Positions 52,452 through 61,931 of a DNA stretch of 64,000 bases are shown here, in pieces (position 1 is the first letter of the stretch; every line of letters starts with the position of its first letter). The stretch covers positions 1 through 64,000 of the forward strand of contig CAXTZG010000007.1 of assembly GCA_964248625.1 (NCBI GenBank). The letters run 5' to 3'. Below the pieces are notes generated by a model. The model made no database searches. It was not told where the DNA came from and saw only the letters and a program-made list of their open reading frames with translations. The translations under genes were made by a program, and so were the position numbers. The DNA is from Lichenicola sp964248625. Lineage in GTDB: Bacteria > Pseudomonadota > Alphaproteobacteria > Acetobacterales > Acetobacteraceae.

Positions 52452-55400
52452 ATGGTTGTCGCGCCGCCCGCTTCCGTGACCGAGCCTGCATCCGACCGGC
52501 CCGGCATGGAGACGCCGTCAGCGGACGACGCGGGCGCCGGGGCGACCCGGGAAGCGCGCCACCGGGCGATCCTTGCAAGCGCCACCGCTTTCGCCATCAT
52601 CGCCACCGATCGCCGCGGCCGGGTGACCGACTGGAACGTCGGCGCCGAGCGCCTGCTCGGCTGGTCGTCGCAGGAGATGCTGGACCAGCCGCTCGACCGG
52701 CTGTTCACGCCGGAGGATCGCGCGATCGACCGGTGCGGCGCGGAGATGCGCCAGGCGCTTGAGCTGGATTGCGCGACCGACGAGCGCTGGCGCGTGCGCA
52801 AGGATGGCGGCCGTTTCTGGGCCTGTGGCGAGATGACGGCGTTGCGCGGTCCGGACGGCGCGCATCTGGGCTTTCTCCGGATCCTGCGCGATCGCACCGA
52901 GCAGCGGCTCGCCGCCGACCGCGACCGCAGCAACGTGGAGTTCCTGCACAAGGTGCTGGTGGCGTCGGTCGACTGCATCAAGGTGCTCGACCTGGAGGCC
53001 CGGCTGCTGTTCATGAACGAGGGCGGCCTGCGCGCGATGGAGGCGGCCGAGCCGGAAGCGATGCTCGGCACCTGCTGGACCGAGTTCTGGCCGGAGAAGA
53101 GCGGCCAGGACGCGGTCCGGGCGGTTGAACTGGCCCGCGCGGGCGGCACCGGCCATTTCCAGGGTTTCGCGCCGACCCTGGCCGGCACGCCGCGATGGTG
53201 GGACGTGCAGGTCACGGCGATCCCCGGCGCCGATGGCAGACCGGAGAAGCTGCTGGTGGTGTCGCGGGACGTCACCGAGCGGCGGCAGGCGAATGCCGAC
53301 ATCGGCAACCTGGCGCAGCTGGTGGAGCAGTCGTCGGATTTCATCGGCGTCGCCGGCCTGGATGGCCGCATGCTGTTCGTCAACCCGGCCGGGCGGCGTC
53401 TGGTGGGGCTGGGCGAGCGGGAAGCGGTGCGGACGCTCGAGATCGCCACATTCCTGATGCCGGGCGACCAGGCCGTCATCGCCGGGCTCGTGCTGCCGGC
53501 GGTGCGCGAGCGCGGCATCTGGGAAGGCGAGCTGCAGTTCCGCCACGCCGCCACGGGCAGCCCGATCCCGGTCCTCTTTACCGTGTTCCCGCTGCGCGAC
53601 GTGCAGCGGGTGGTGACCGGCTACGGCATCGTGAGCCGCGACCTGCGCGAACGGCGCCGGGCGGATGTCAGGCGGACGGCGCTGCTGGAGCTCGGCGACC
53701 GGATGCGCGACCTGGACGATCCGGCGGAGATGGCGTTCGTCGCGGCCGAGATCATGGGGCGGACGCTGGGCGTCAGCCGCGCGGGCTACGGGACCCTCGA
53801 TGCGGGCGGCGACACCTTGCTGGTCGATCGCGACTGGACCGCGCCCGGCTGCGAGACGGCAGCCGGCCTGCACCTCATGCGCCAGTACGGCTCCTATATC
53901 GAGAACCTGCGCCGCGGCGAGATCGTCGCCGTCGCCGACGTGACGCAGGACCCGCGCACGTCGGCAAGCCATGACACGATGCGGTCGATGGGCGTGCAGG
54001 CCCTGGTCAACCTGCCGCTGATCGAGCAGGACCGCCTGGTCGCGCTGTTCTACATCAACCACGAGCGGCCCCGTCCCTGGGATGACGCGGACATCAGCTT
54101 CGTTCGCGACGTGGCCGAGCGCACGCGCGACGCGATCGAGCGGCGCCGGGCCGAGCTGCGCCTGCGCGAGCTGGCCTTGCTGCTGGAGCAGCAGGTGGCG
54201 CAGCGGACCCGCGAGCGCGACCGCATCTGGCGGGTGAGCCAGGACCTGCTCGGGATCTCCGACAGCGACGGGCGCTGGATCAGCGTCAACCCGGCCTGGG
54301 AAGCCTCGCTCGGCTGGAGCGCCGACACCTTCATCGGCCGCACCACCGAATGGCTGGAACATCCCGACGACCGCCTCGCGACCAGGGCCGAGGTCGAGCG
54401 CCTGGCCGCCGGTCAGCGGACGCTCGTGTTCGAGAACCGGCTCCGGGCCCGGGACGGGAGCTACCACTGGCTGTCCTGGACCGCGGTGCCGGAAGACGGG
54501 CTGTTCTACTGTGTTGGGCGCGACGTGACGGCCGAGAAGGCGGCGGCGGACGCGCTGCGGCAGGCCGGGGACTGGCTGCATCAGTCGCAGAAGATGGAGG
54601 CCGTCGGCCAGCTCACCGGCGGCCTCGCGCACGACTTCAACAACCTGCTGACCGGGATCAGCGGCAGTCTCGAGCTGATGGGCACCCGCATCGCGCAGGG
54701 ACGGGTCGCGGAGGTCGACCGCTACATCGCGGCGGCACAGGGTGCGGCGCGCCGGGCGGCGTCGCTGACGCACCGGCTGCTGGCCTTCTCGCGTCGCCAG
54801 GCGCTCGACCCGAGAGCGGTCGGCATCAACCAGCTGGTGACCGGCCTGGTGGAGCTGATCGGCCACACCGTCGGACCGTCGGTGGCCATCGAGGTGATCC
54901 CCGCCGCCGGGCTCTGGACCGCCCTGGTTGACACGAACCAGCTTGAGAACGCGCTGCTCAACCTGTGCATCAATGCCCGGGATGCGATGTCGGGCGGCGG
55001 CCGGATCACCATCGAGACCGCCAACACCCGGCTCGACAAGAAGGCTGCACGCGAACTCGACCTGCCGCCTGGAGACTACGTGTCGCTCTGCGTCGGCGAC
55101 ACCGGCAGCGGCATGACGCCGGACGTGATCGCGCGCGCCTTCGAGCCGTTCTTCACCACCAAGCCGGTTGGACAGGGCACCGGGCTCGGGCTGTCGATGA
55201 TCTACGGCTTCGCGCGCCAGTCGGGCGGCGGCGTGCGCATCCGCTCCGAGCTGAATGTCGGCACGACGCTGTGCCTGTATCTGCCGCGTCACCTCGGCGT
55301 GGAGGATGCCGACGATGCCACGGCGACGCCGGATCAACCCGGTGCCGAACCGGGCGAAACCGTGCTGGTGGTCGATGACGAGGCGATGGTCCGGCTGCTG

Positions 55401-55721
55401 GTCGTCGAGACGCTGGTGGATCTCGGCTACCGGGCGATCGAGGCGGCCGACGGTCCCACCGGACTGGCGCTGCTGCGGTCCGACATCCGCATCGACCTGC
55501 TGGTCACCGACATGGGCCTGCCCGGCGGCGTCAACGGCCGGCAGCTCGCCGACGCCGGACGGGGCGTCAGGCCCGGCCTGAAGGTGCTGTTCATCACCGG
55601 CTATGCGGCCACCGCCATTATCGGCGACGAGGCGCTGGAGCCGGGCATGCACATGCTGACCAAGCCGTTCGCGATGGATGTGCTGGCCGGTCGGATCAGG
55701 GCGCTGATCTCGGACCGGTAG
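52452..55721 (+). CDS. Soluble hybrid histidine kinase: PAS-PAS-PAS-GAF-PAS-HisKA-HATPase-REC
   Basis: A 1089-residue sensor kinase without predicted membrane segments, so it senses a cytoplasmic signal. PAS domains lie at about 36-150, 160-285, 285-405 and 585-700; a GAF domain at about 415-565; HisKA with phospho-His727 in LAHDFNNLL; HATPase with N box LENALLNLCINARDAM and G boxes GDTGSGM and GTGLGLSMIYGF; and a C-terminal receiver (about 968-1085) with acidic pair VVDDEA and phospho-Asp1020 in VTDMGLPGG. No response-regulator gene is adjacent, so partner and output are unknown. Confidence 0.9.
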   Translation: MVVAPPASVTEPASDRPGMETPSADDAGAGATREARHRAILASATAFAIIATDRRGRVTDWNVGAERLLGWSSQEMLDQPLDRLFTPEDRAIDRCGAEMRQALELDCATDERWRVRKDGGRFWACGEMTALRGPDGAHLGFLRILRDRTEQRLAADRDRSNVEFLHKVLVASVDCIKVLDLEARLLFMNEGGLRAMEAAEPEAMLGTCWTEFWPEKSGQDAVRAVELARAGGTGHFQGFAPTLAGTPRWWDVQVTAIPGADGRPEKLLVVSRDVTERRQANADIGNLAQLVEQSSDFIGVAGLDGRMLFVNPAGRRLVGLGEREAVRTLEIATFLMPGDQAVIAGLVLPAVRERGIWEGELQFRHAATGSPIPVLFTVFPLRDVQRVVTGYGIVSRDLRERRRADVRRTALLELGDRMRDLDDPAEMAFVAAEIMGRTLGVSRAGYGTLDAGGDTLLVDRDWTAPGCETAAGLHLMRQYGSYIENLRRGEIVAVADVTQDPRTSASHDTMRSMGVQALVNLPLIEQDRLVALFYINHERPRPWDDADISFVRDVAERTRDAIERRRAELRLRELALLLEQQVAQRTRERDRIWRVSQDLLGISDSDGRWISVNPAWEASLGWSADTFIGRTTEWLEHPDDRLATRAEVERLAAGQRTLVFENRLRARDGSYHWLSWTAVPEDGLFYCVGRDVTAEKAAADALRQAGDWLHQSQKMEAVGQLTGGLAHDFNNLLTGISGSLELMGTRIAQGRVAEVDRYIAAAQGAARRAASLTHRLLAFSRRQALDPRAVGINQLVTGLVELIGHTVGPSVAIEVIPAAGLWTALVDTNQLENALLNLCINARDAMSGGGRITIETANTRLDKKAARELDLPPGDYVSLCVGDTGSGMTPDVIARAFEPFFTTKPVGQGTGLGLSMIYGFARQSGGGVRIRSELNVGTTLCLYLPRHLGVEDADDATATPDQPGAEPGETVLVVDDEAMVRLLVVETLVDLGYRAIEAADGPTGLALLRSDIRIDLLVTDMGLPGGVNGRQLADAGRGVRPGLKVLFITGYAATAIIGDEALEPGMHMLTKPFAMDVLAGRIRALISDR

Positions 55722-55761
55722 CCGGGCCGCGACCGGCTGCCGGGCGATCGGGACGGACACG

Positions 55762-56604
55762 TCACAGCAGGGACGCCGTCTCGGTGTCGCCATCCGCCGC
55801 CGGCAGCTCCGCGGGCCCCGCCAGCAGCTCGGCCAGCACCGAGGCGGCCAGCGACCGCGTCACGCCGCGGCCCGACGCCAGGGTCGCCTCGTCCAGCCGG
55901 TGGGCTGCCTCGCGCATGGCGCCGGCGGTACGCGGCAGGCGCGGCATCAGCCAGTCGATCACGCCCTGCGTCACGCCGAGCTGCCGCTCCACCAGCAGCC
56001 GCATCAGCAGGATGCGCAGCAGGGCCGCGTCCGGACGTCCGAGCGCGACCGAATGGGTCGCTCGCAGCCGCGAGCTGAGGTCGGGCAGCGCCACCGGCCA
56101 CCGGGACGGCGCCGCGCGGGCGGTCAGCAGCACCGGCAGTCCGGACTCGTGGGCAGCGTTGAGCAGATGCAGCAGCGCCGGCTCGTCGGGCGAGGCGTCG
56201 GCATCGTCGACGGCGATGCCGCCCCAGCCGCCCGGCATGCGGAACAGCGCGTCGAGGTCGCGCAGCGCCGTCCCGGGCAGCAGCAGCGCGTCGTGCTCGC
56301 GCGCCCAGACATGCAGCAGATGGGTCTTGCCGCTGCCGGCCTCGCCGCACAGCGCCAGCCGCCGCGACGGCCAGCCGGCATGGCCGCCCGGCCCGAGCCA
56401 GGCCAGGGCTGCCTCGTTGGATGCCGCCGCCAGGAAGTCGGCGCGCTCGAAGCGCGGGTGGTGGGCGAACGGCAAGGCGAGCTGGCGCAGCCCGTCGCCC
56501 GGACGCTGATCGGGCGCGCCCGTGAGCGCCGGCCCGGCGGCAGCCGGGATCGCCGCGGTCGGCAGATGCCCGGGCACCCCGTCATGACTGCCCGTCTGTC
56601 CCAC
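55762..56604 (-). CDS. hdaA: DnaA-related regulatory protein HdaA
   Basis: A 280-residue AAA+ protein related to DnaA domain III. A flexible N-terminus contains the RQLALPFAHHPRFERADF segment, which includes the QLALPF-type clamp-binding motif, followed by the Walker A GEAGSGKTHLLHVW and a Walker B-like GGIAVDDADA. The DNA-binding domain IV of DnaA is absent. The family works with the beta sliding clamp to inactivate DnaA-ATP after replication begins. Divergent with purM-purN, its usual location in alphaproteobacteria. Confidence 0.88.
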   Translation of the reverse strand: MGQTGSHDGVPGHLPTAAIPAAAGPALTGAPDQRPGDGLRQLALPFAHHPRFERADFLAAASNEAALAWLGPGGHAGWPSRRLALCGEAGSGKTHLLHVWAREHDALLLPGTALRDLDALFRMPGGWGGIAVDDADASPDEPALLHLLNAAHESGLPVLLTARAAPSRWPVALPDLSSRLRATHSVALGRPDAALLRILLMRLLVERQLGVTQGVIDWLMPRLPRTAGAMREAAHRLDEATLASGRGVTRSLAASVLAELLAGPAELPAADGDTETASLL

Positions 56605-56716
56605 TGCTTTGCGCGCCGCCCCGCCTGCCGTAAATGGTCCGGACCATTACCGCAGCTTCGGCGGCACTTCGATCCCTCGCGGGGCCGATCGCACCGAATG
56701 CCAGAGGGCCGTCTGC

Positions 56717-57784
56717 ATGAGTGTCGAGAAGCCGCCAGCCGCCTCCTACCGCGACGCGGGAGTCGATATCGAGGCCGGCGACGCGCTGATCGAGGCGATC
56801 AAGCCGGCGGCGAAGGCGACCGACCGGCCCGGCACCATGGGCGGACTCGGCGGCTTCGGCGCCCTGTTCGACCTCAAGGCGGCAGGCTTCCTCGATCCGG
56901 TGCTGGTGTCGGCCACCGACGGCGTCGGCACCAAGCTGATGCTGGCCATCGAGACCGGCCGGCACGAGACGGTCGGCATCGACCTGGTGGCGATGTGCGT
57001 CAACGACCTGGTGGTCGCCGGCGCGGAGCCGCTGTTCTTTCTCGATTATTTCGCCACCGGCCGGCTGGCGGTCGACGACGCGGCCCGGGTGGTGCGCGGC
57101 ATCGCCGAGGGCTGCCGGCAGTCGGGCTGCGCGCTGGTCGGCGGCGAGACCGCGGAGATGCCCGGCATGTATGCGCCGGGCCACTACGACCTTGCCGGCT
57201 TCGCGGTGGGGGCGGCCGAGCGCGGCACGCTGCTGCCGGGCCGGATCTCGCCCGGCGACATCATCCTGGGGCTACCGTCGAGCGGGGTGCATTCCAACGG
57301 CTTCTCGCTGGTGCGCCGCATCGTGGCGGAGGCCGGGCTGGGCTGGGACGACCCCGCCCCGTTCGCGCCGGCGATGTCGCTGGGCGAGGCGCTGATGACG
57401 CCGACCCGGCTCTATGTGAGCCAGGTGATGGCGCTGCATCGCGCCGGCCTGCTGCGAGGTGCGGCCCATATCACCGGCGGCGGCCTGCCCGGCAACCTGC
57501 CGCGCGTGCTGCCGGCCGGCGTGACGGCGGTGATCGATGCGAGCGGGTGGACGATGCCGCCGGTGTTCCCGTGGCTGGCCCGCACCGGCGGCGTGGCGCC
57601 GGACGAGATGCTGCGCGTGTTCAACTGCGGCATCGGCATGGCGCTGGTGGTGTCGAACGCGACCAGCGCCAGCGCGCTGCTGGCCGAGCTCGGCGAGGCG
57701 TTCGTGATGATCGGCCGGATCGAGGCGGCACCCAGCCCCGATGCGCCGGCCAGCCTGCGCTTCTCGCACCTGCCGGCGTTCTGA
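56717..57784 (+). CDS. purM: Phosphoribosylformylglycinamidine cyclo-ligase (AIR synthetase)
   Basis: A 355-residue enzyme of purine synthesis, forming AIR from FGAM. SYRDAGVDIEAGD, GGFGALFDLKAAG, the ATDGVGTKLMLA signature, VNDLVVAGAEPLFFLDYFATG and GGETAEMPGMY are all typical of PurM. The ATG before SVEKPP is preferred since family sequence starts right after it; an upstream in-frame ATG at 56609 has weak content. Two bases separate its stop and the purN ATG. Confidence 0.96.
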   Translation: MSVEKPPAASYRDAGVDIEAGDALIEAIKPAAKATDRPGTMGGLGGFGALFDLKAAGFLDPVLVSATDGVGTKLMLAIETGRHETVGIDLVAMCVNDLVVAGAEPLFFLDYFATGRLAVDDAARVVRGIAEGCRQSGCALVGGETAEMPGMYAPGHYDLAGFAVGAAERGTLLPGRISPGDIILGLPSSGVHSNGFSLVRRIVAEAGLGWDDPAPFAPAMSLGEALMTPTRLYVSQVMALHRAGLLRGAAHITGGGLPGNLPRVLPAGVTAVIDASGWTMPPVFPWLARTGGVAPDEMLRVFNCGIGMALVVSNATSASALLAELGEAFVMIGRIEAAPSPDAPASLRFSHLPAF

Positions 57785-57786
57785 CC

Positions 57787-58431
57787 ATGTCATCCCGCGT
57801 GCCGGTCGCGGTGCTGATCAGCGGCCGCGGCAGCAACATGACCGCGCTGGTCGAGGCCTGCCGGGACCCCGCCTTTCCGGCCGCGGTCGCGCTGGTGATC
57901 GCCAACAATCCGGACGCGGCCGGGCTGCGGTGGGCGGCCGCCGCCGGCATCCCGACGCTGGCGATCGACCACCGGGCCTATCCTCGCGACCGCGAGGCGC
58001 ATGAGCGCGCGATCGATGCGGCGCTGCAGGAGGCCGGGATCGCGCTGGTCTGCCTTGCGGGCTACATGCGGCTGCTCACCGCCTTCTTCACCGGGCGCTG
58101 GCAGGGCAGGATGCTGAACATCCATCCGAGCCTGCTGCCCGCCTTTCCCGGCCTGCATACGCATGAGCGGGCGCTGGCGGCGGGCGTCAAGCTGCATGGC
58201 TGCACGGTGCATCTGGTGACCGAGGTGATGGACGAGGGCCCGATCCTCGGCCAGGCTGCGATCCCGGTGCATCCCGACGACACGCCCGAAACGCTCGGCG
58301 CGCGCGTGCTGACACAGGAGCATCGCCTGTATCCGGCGGCGCTGGCGGCGCATCTCTCCGCCAGCGGGCTGGCGCCTCCCCCTGCCAGGCGCTGGGCGGC
58401 TGGGGACGAAGCAGGGCTGCTGAGCCTCTGA
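57787..58431 (+). CDS. purN: Phosphoribosylglycinamide formyltransferase
   Basis: A 214-residue folate-dependent enzyme that formylates GAR in purine synthesis. The N-terminal VAVLISGRGSNMTALVEA phosphate-binding loop, the catalytic Asn-His pair in MLNIHPSLLPAFPGLHTH, and VHLVTEVMDEGPILGQ with the catalytic Asp are intact. It follows purM by two bases; this is the usual purMN operon. Confidence 0.96.
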   Translation: MSSRVPVAVLISGRGSNMTALVEACRDPAFPAAVALVIANNPDAAGLRWAAAAGIPTLAIDHRAYPRDREAHERAIDAALQEAGIALVCLAGYMRLLTAFFTGRWQGRMLNIHPSLLPAFPGLHTHERALAAGVKLHGCTVHLVTEVMDEGPILGQAAIPVHPDDTPETLGARVLTQEHRLYPAALAAHLSASGLAPPPARRWAAGDEAGLLSL

Positions 58432-58442
58432 GCCGGACGCCG

Positions 58443-59477
58443 CTATGGCAGACCGGACGCGATGTCCAGCAGTGACGCGGCAAAGCCCGCCGGGTCCTTG
58501 ATCCTGAAGTTCATGTGGAACCCGCGGCCGGGGCCGATCGGCTCGCAGCCGGCCTCGTCATACAGGTAGCGGGACCGGTTGCGGTTCGCCCGGTCGATCA
58601 GCACCTGGTTCACCCACATGTCGGGACCGTGCGAGACGATGAGTGCGGTCCGGCGGGGGAAGAAGACGCTGGTATGCAGGGCCGAGCCGGAGAAGCCCAT
58701 CATGATCGGATCGGATGCCCACAAGCCGATCTGCTGCTCGAGCGGCAGCGCCTCGGGAAACACGATATCGACCCCGTTCCGGCACAGAATCGTCGTGACC
58801 TCAGCCTCGTTGTCGACCGTGACGTTGCCGCCGGGCAGCCGCTCCTTGGACAGGTAGATCATGCGACGGGGCATGGCCCGATCGTGACGAATCGAGACCT
58901 GCCGGCCGACGGCGTTCATCATGTCGGCAAACACGTGATGCACCAGGCTCAGCTCCTCGAAAGGGCATGCCGCCACCTGGATGCGATCAAACCCGACCGG
59001 GCTCGCGCAGTGCAGGAAGTTCTCGTCCAGCAGGCCCAGGGCCGAAGTCAGCGTGCGGAAGAAGTCGTGGCGCATCAGCTCGTCCAGCGACGCCTGGCTG
59101 CTGAACACCACGCGGAGGTTCCGGCGCGAGAAGGCCGCGATCGCCCAGAGCCGGGCGAACGGCCCGATCAGGAAGTGTCCGTAATGCGGCTCGACATTGC
59201 CCATGTAGACGTAGTCGAAGGTCGGGTCCTGCGCCTTGCACTCCGGTCGCTCGGGACAGGCCAGCGAACTCTGGGGATGATGCAGCGAGTCCGGTCTCCC
59301 GGCATAGGGGATTGCTTCCGGAACCGCACGTCCGGACCGCTCGAACAGGCCCCAGCTCGGGCCATTGCCGGGCGGCATGAACACGACGTCCCGCACCTCG
59401 CGGACGCTCGGATGCGTCGGGATCACCAATGTCCTGCCGACGAAGTTCGTGCAGTCCTTCAATGCCACGATCGTCAC
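58443..59477 (-). CDS. GT61 / DUF563-like glycosyltransferase
   Basis: About 344 residues. The segment EPHYGHFLIGPFARLWAIAAF is the mark of the GT61 (DUF563) family, and later RRMIYLSKERLPGGN, EALPLEQQIGLWASDPIMMGFSGSALH and DMWVNQVL follow the family order. Likely transfers a sugar in surface polysaccharide synthesis. The start is uncertain: no suitable ATG, with GTG codons at 59477 and 59468 and TTG at 59462; a longer frame to 59735 has low-complexity sequence. Divergent from the acyltransferase gene. Confidence 0.8.
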   Translation of the reverse strand: MTIVALKDCTNFVGRTLVIPTHPSVREVRDVVFMPPGNGPSWGLFERSGRAVPEAIPYAGRPDSLHHPQSSLACPERPECKAQDPTFDYVYMGNVEPHYGHFLIGPFARLWAIAAFSRRNLRVVFSSQASLDELMRHDFFRTLTSALGLLDENFLHCASPVGFDRIQVAACPFEELSLVHHVFADMMNAVGRQVSIRHDRAMPRRMIYLSKERLPGGNVTVDNEAEVTTILCRNGVDIVFPEALPLEQQIGLWASDPIMMGFSGSALHTSVFFPRRTALIVSHGPDMWVNQVLIDRANRNRSRYLYDEAGCEPIGPGRGFHMNFRIKDPAGFAASLLDIASGLP

Positions 59478-59691
59478 CCGAGATGTGCCTGACGATCCGC
59501 AGTGTCGCCAACGGGGTGGTGGCTGTCTACAGGGATCCGCCCGCATGCCGGCCCTGCCACGCCATGCTGCCGCACGGGAGGCGCGGCCAGGAGCTCGTGC
59601 CGACATCGGCAGTCCTGCGGCTCGCCGCATCTGCGTCTGGACGCAGCCATGTCGATCTGTCCTAATCCTGGCGGGATGCGAGTGGACGTCG

Positions 59692-60264
59692 ATGCTGGAG
59701 CCGCCATATCCGGGCCTGACCCGCGTCTGTCTCAAGCACGAGATCGAGCTTTATCGTTGGGATATCGGCCGTCACACCTATGGTCGTCCCAATGTCATGG
59801 AGAAGGGCCGCGCTCATCTGGAGATCGGCCACTTCACGTCGATGGCGGCGGTCACCATCGTGCTCGGCAACCATGACATCAGGAACGTCTCGACCTACCC
59901 GTTCGACGCCCTGCACGCTTGGTGGCCGGGTGCCGGCGACGCCGTCTGTCATACCGCACGGCCGGTCAGGATCGGGTCCGATGTCTGGATCTGCGAGAAC
60001 AGCATCATTCTGCCGGGCGCCGATATCGGGCACGGTGCGGTGATCGGCGCCGGCGCGGTGGTCTTCGGGACGATACCGCCCTATGCCGTGGTGTCGGGAA
60101 ATCCCGGCACCATCGCGAAGTACCGCTTTGAAGCCAGACAGATCGAGCGGCTGCTCGCCGGCGCCTGGTGGGACCTGCCGGACGAGACGATCAACGCGAT
60201 GCTTCCGCTGCTGGCATCGCACGACGTCGACGCGCTCCTCGCCCATATCGACAGTCTGGGCTGA
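59692..60264 (+). CDS. Left-handed beta-helix acyltransferase (CatB/XAT-like)
   Basis: A 190-residue hexapeptide-repeat acetyltransferase of the xenobiotic acyltransferase type. RAHLEIGHFTSMA, the VTIVLGNHDIRNVST loop with the likely catalytic His, and successive hexads VRIGSDVWICENSIILPGA, IGHGAVIGAGAVV and a VSGNPGTIAKYRF cap are visible. In this neighbourhood it probably O- or N-acetylates a sugar, not an antibiotic. The ATG follows after a stop-free upstream frame of weak content. Confidence 0.85.
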   Translation: MLEPPYPGLTRVCLKHEIELYRWDIGRHTYGRPNVMEKGRAHLEIGHFTSMAAVTIVLGNHDIRNVSTYPFDALHAWWPGAGDAVCHTARPVRIGSDVWICENSIILPGADIGHGAVIGAGAVVFGTIPPYAVVSGNPGTIAKYRFEARQIERLLAGAWWDLPDETINAMLPLLASHDVDALLAHIDSLG

Positions 60265-60350
60265 GCGGACCGGGACGGCCCGCCGGATCGCCGCGGTCGC
60301 TGGCGCAGATGAAGGCCGGCATTATCCAATCGTTCCCCGACCTCGCAGGA

Positions 60351-61931
60351 TCAGGAATAGGAGGAGCCGGACAGGAGCTCCAGCGGAACGTTCCCAGCAA
60401 GCCGCGAAACCAGACGCAGATGCTCCTTCCGCCCCATCTGCCGGAGCACGATCTGCAACAGCGGCGCGGTCAATACGGGGCTGTGCTCGGCAAGCCAGGG
60501 TCCGAGTTCTGCCGCGGTGACGCCCTTGAGGACCAGCGAGAAATAGGCCTCGGCCATCTTTAGCACCGACCGCTCCAGTGCACCGGAGGCCGCATCGGGA
60601 AGAGTGTACATCTCCCAGGCCTGGGCTGACTTGCGATCGGCCGCGATGCGTCGCACGCCGCTGGCGAAGTCCGTCGGTTCGGCCGACAGGAAGCGAGAGG
60701 TTTCCGGCAGATGCAATGTCACCTGCCCATCGAGGGCAGCCGTGACGTGCAGGCGTATGACGGTGGCCGCCTGCCGGTCCCCGATGAGGCGGAGCGGTCG
60801 GCCCTTTTGCCCGACTGCGACCAGCAGGGCATCGGAAGGCACCGCGGGCGACCGGATCAGGAAGAGCGGTGGAAAGAGGCCGGGGTTGTCCGAGACGTGG
60901 ACCACGAGATCGGTCGATGGATCAAGCCTGATGTAACTGCCGAAGTGGGTCCTGATGGTGTGCACGGAAACCGCAGGCGGCGATGATATGTCCGGGGAAG
61001 TGGGCGGCGGGTCCGAAGCGATATCGGTGTCGGCGTGGTCCGTGCTGGGTCGACTCTCGGAATTCGGTCTCCGCAGGTGCTTTGCCAGCAAGGCGACCAG
61101 CATGGCGCTCGTTTCGTACTCGATCGTCGCCAGCGTCTCGAACATCGGTGTCAGGAGGTCCGGCAGCGTCCGGCCGCCTTCGCTGTTCCAGTCCTCGTTG
61201 CTCCACGAGCGGACATCGACCTGCGTATCGCGTCGCTTCCTCGCCCGGTCGATGAAATGCTCCATGCTCCGGCTCTGGAAATGCATCACGTGGGCGGTCT
61301 CGAAGGACGGCGTGCCTTTGATGATGCCGAGCGTGCTGCTCCACTCGAGCCTGCTCCCTTCCGCGTTGACATAGGCGGCCGGCTCGATGTCGAACCAGTG
61401 CACGTTGATCCAGGTGCTGCCGATCCGATCGGGCCGCACGAGCGACTTGACGTGCCGGTTGATCGCGAGATCCGCACCCGACCGTCTTGGGTAGGCCATC
61501 GGCGCCGGGAGGAGCGGTCTGAGAACATGACCGTTGTTGCCATGCAGACACCAGTTCAGGCCCACGCCGTCCGCTCCGGGAAACCGCGCCAGGAAGGTCG
61601 ATATGCTGGCGTCCGCCGACAACAGCAGGTATTCGTCCGCGTCCAGAAAGCATAGCCAGGAGAACTCGTCCTTCAATCGCGACAGCGCCTTCCTGTACTC
61701 CCTCTGCTGTCGCTCGTAGAAGAACGGGTGATCCTGGACCGCTGTCGAATACCTGACGTCGAAAGACCGACCTGCGGCCTTGACGAGCTGGTCGGTACCG
61801 TCGGTCGAGCCGTCATCGATCACGAAGATCGTGTCGAACCCGAGCGCAAGATGCCACGCCAGCCAGCCGGCGATATCGTGCACCTCATCCTTGACCACCA
61901 GCACCAGTCCGATCGGTCCGTCGACGCTCAT
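60351..61931 (-). CDS. GT2/GT92-like glycosyltransferase with C-terminal beta-rich domain
   Basis: A 526-residue protein. Residues 5-260 are a GT-A domain: VVKDEVHDIAGWLAWHLALGF, VIDDGSTDGT and the FLDADEYLLL DxD motif, followed by HVMHFQSRSMEHF. Residues about 350-450 are beta-rich, of unknown fold, and the last 70 are helical. No transmembrane helix. The ATG overlaps the stop of the next upstream gene (ATGA), so the two glycosyltransferases are made together. GC content is lower than in the core genes nearby. Substrate unknown. Confidence 0.78.
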   Translation of the reverse strand: MSVDGPIGLVLVVKDEVHDIAGWLAWHLALGFDTIFVIDDGSTDGTDQLVKAAGRSFDVRYSTAVQDHPFFYERQQREYRKALSRLKDEFSWLCFLDADEYLLLSADASISTFLARFPGADGVGLNWCLHGNNGHVLRPLLPAPMAYPRRSGADLAINRHVKSLVRPDRIGSTWINVHWFDIEPAAYVNAEGSRLEWSSTLGIIKGTPSFETAHVMHFQSRSMEHFIDRARKRRDTQVDVRSWSNEDWNSEGGRTLPDLLTPMFETLATIEYETSAMLVALLAKHLRRPNSESRPSTDHADTDIASDPPPTSPDISSPPAVSVHTIRTHFGSYIRLDPSTDLVVHVSDNPGLFPPLFLIRSPAVPSDALLVAVGQKGRPLRLIGDRQAATVIRLHVTAALDGQVTLHLPETSRFLSAEPTDFASGVRRIAADRKSAQAWEMYTLPDAASGALERSVLKMAEAYFSLVLKGVTAAELGPWLAEHSPVLTAPLLQIVLRQMGRKEHLRLVSRLAGNVPLELLSGSSYS

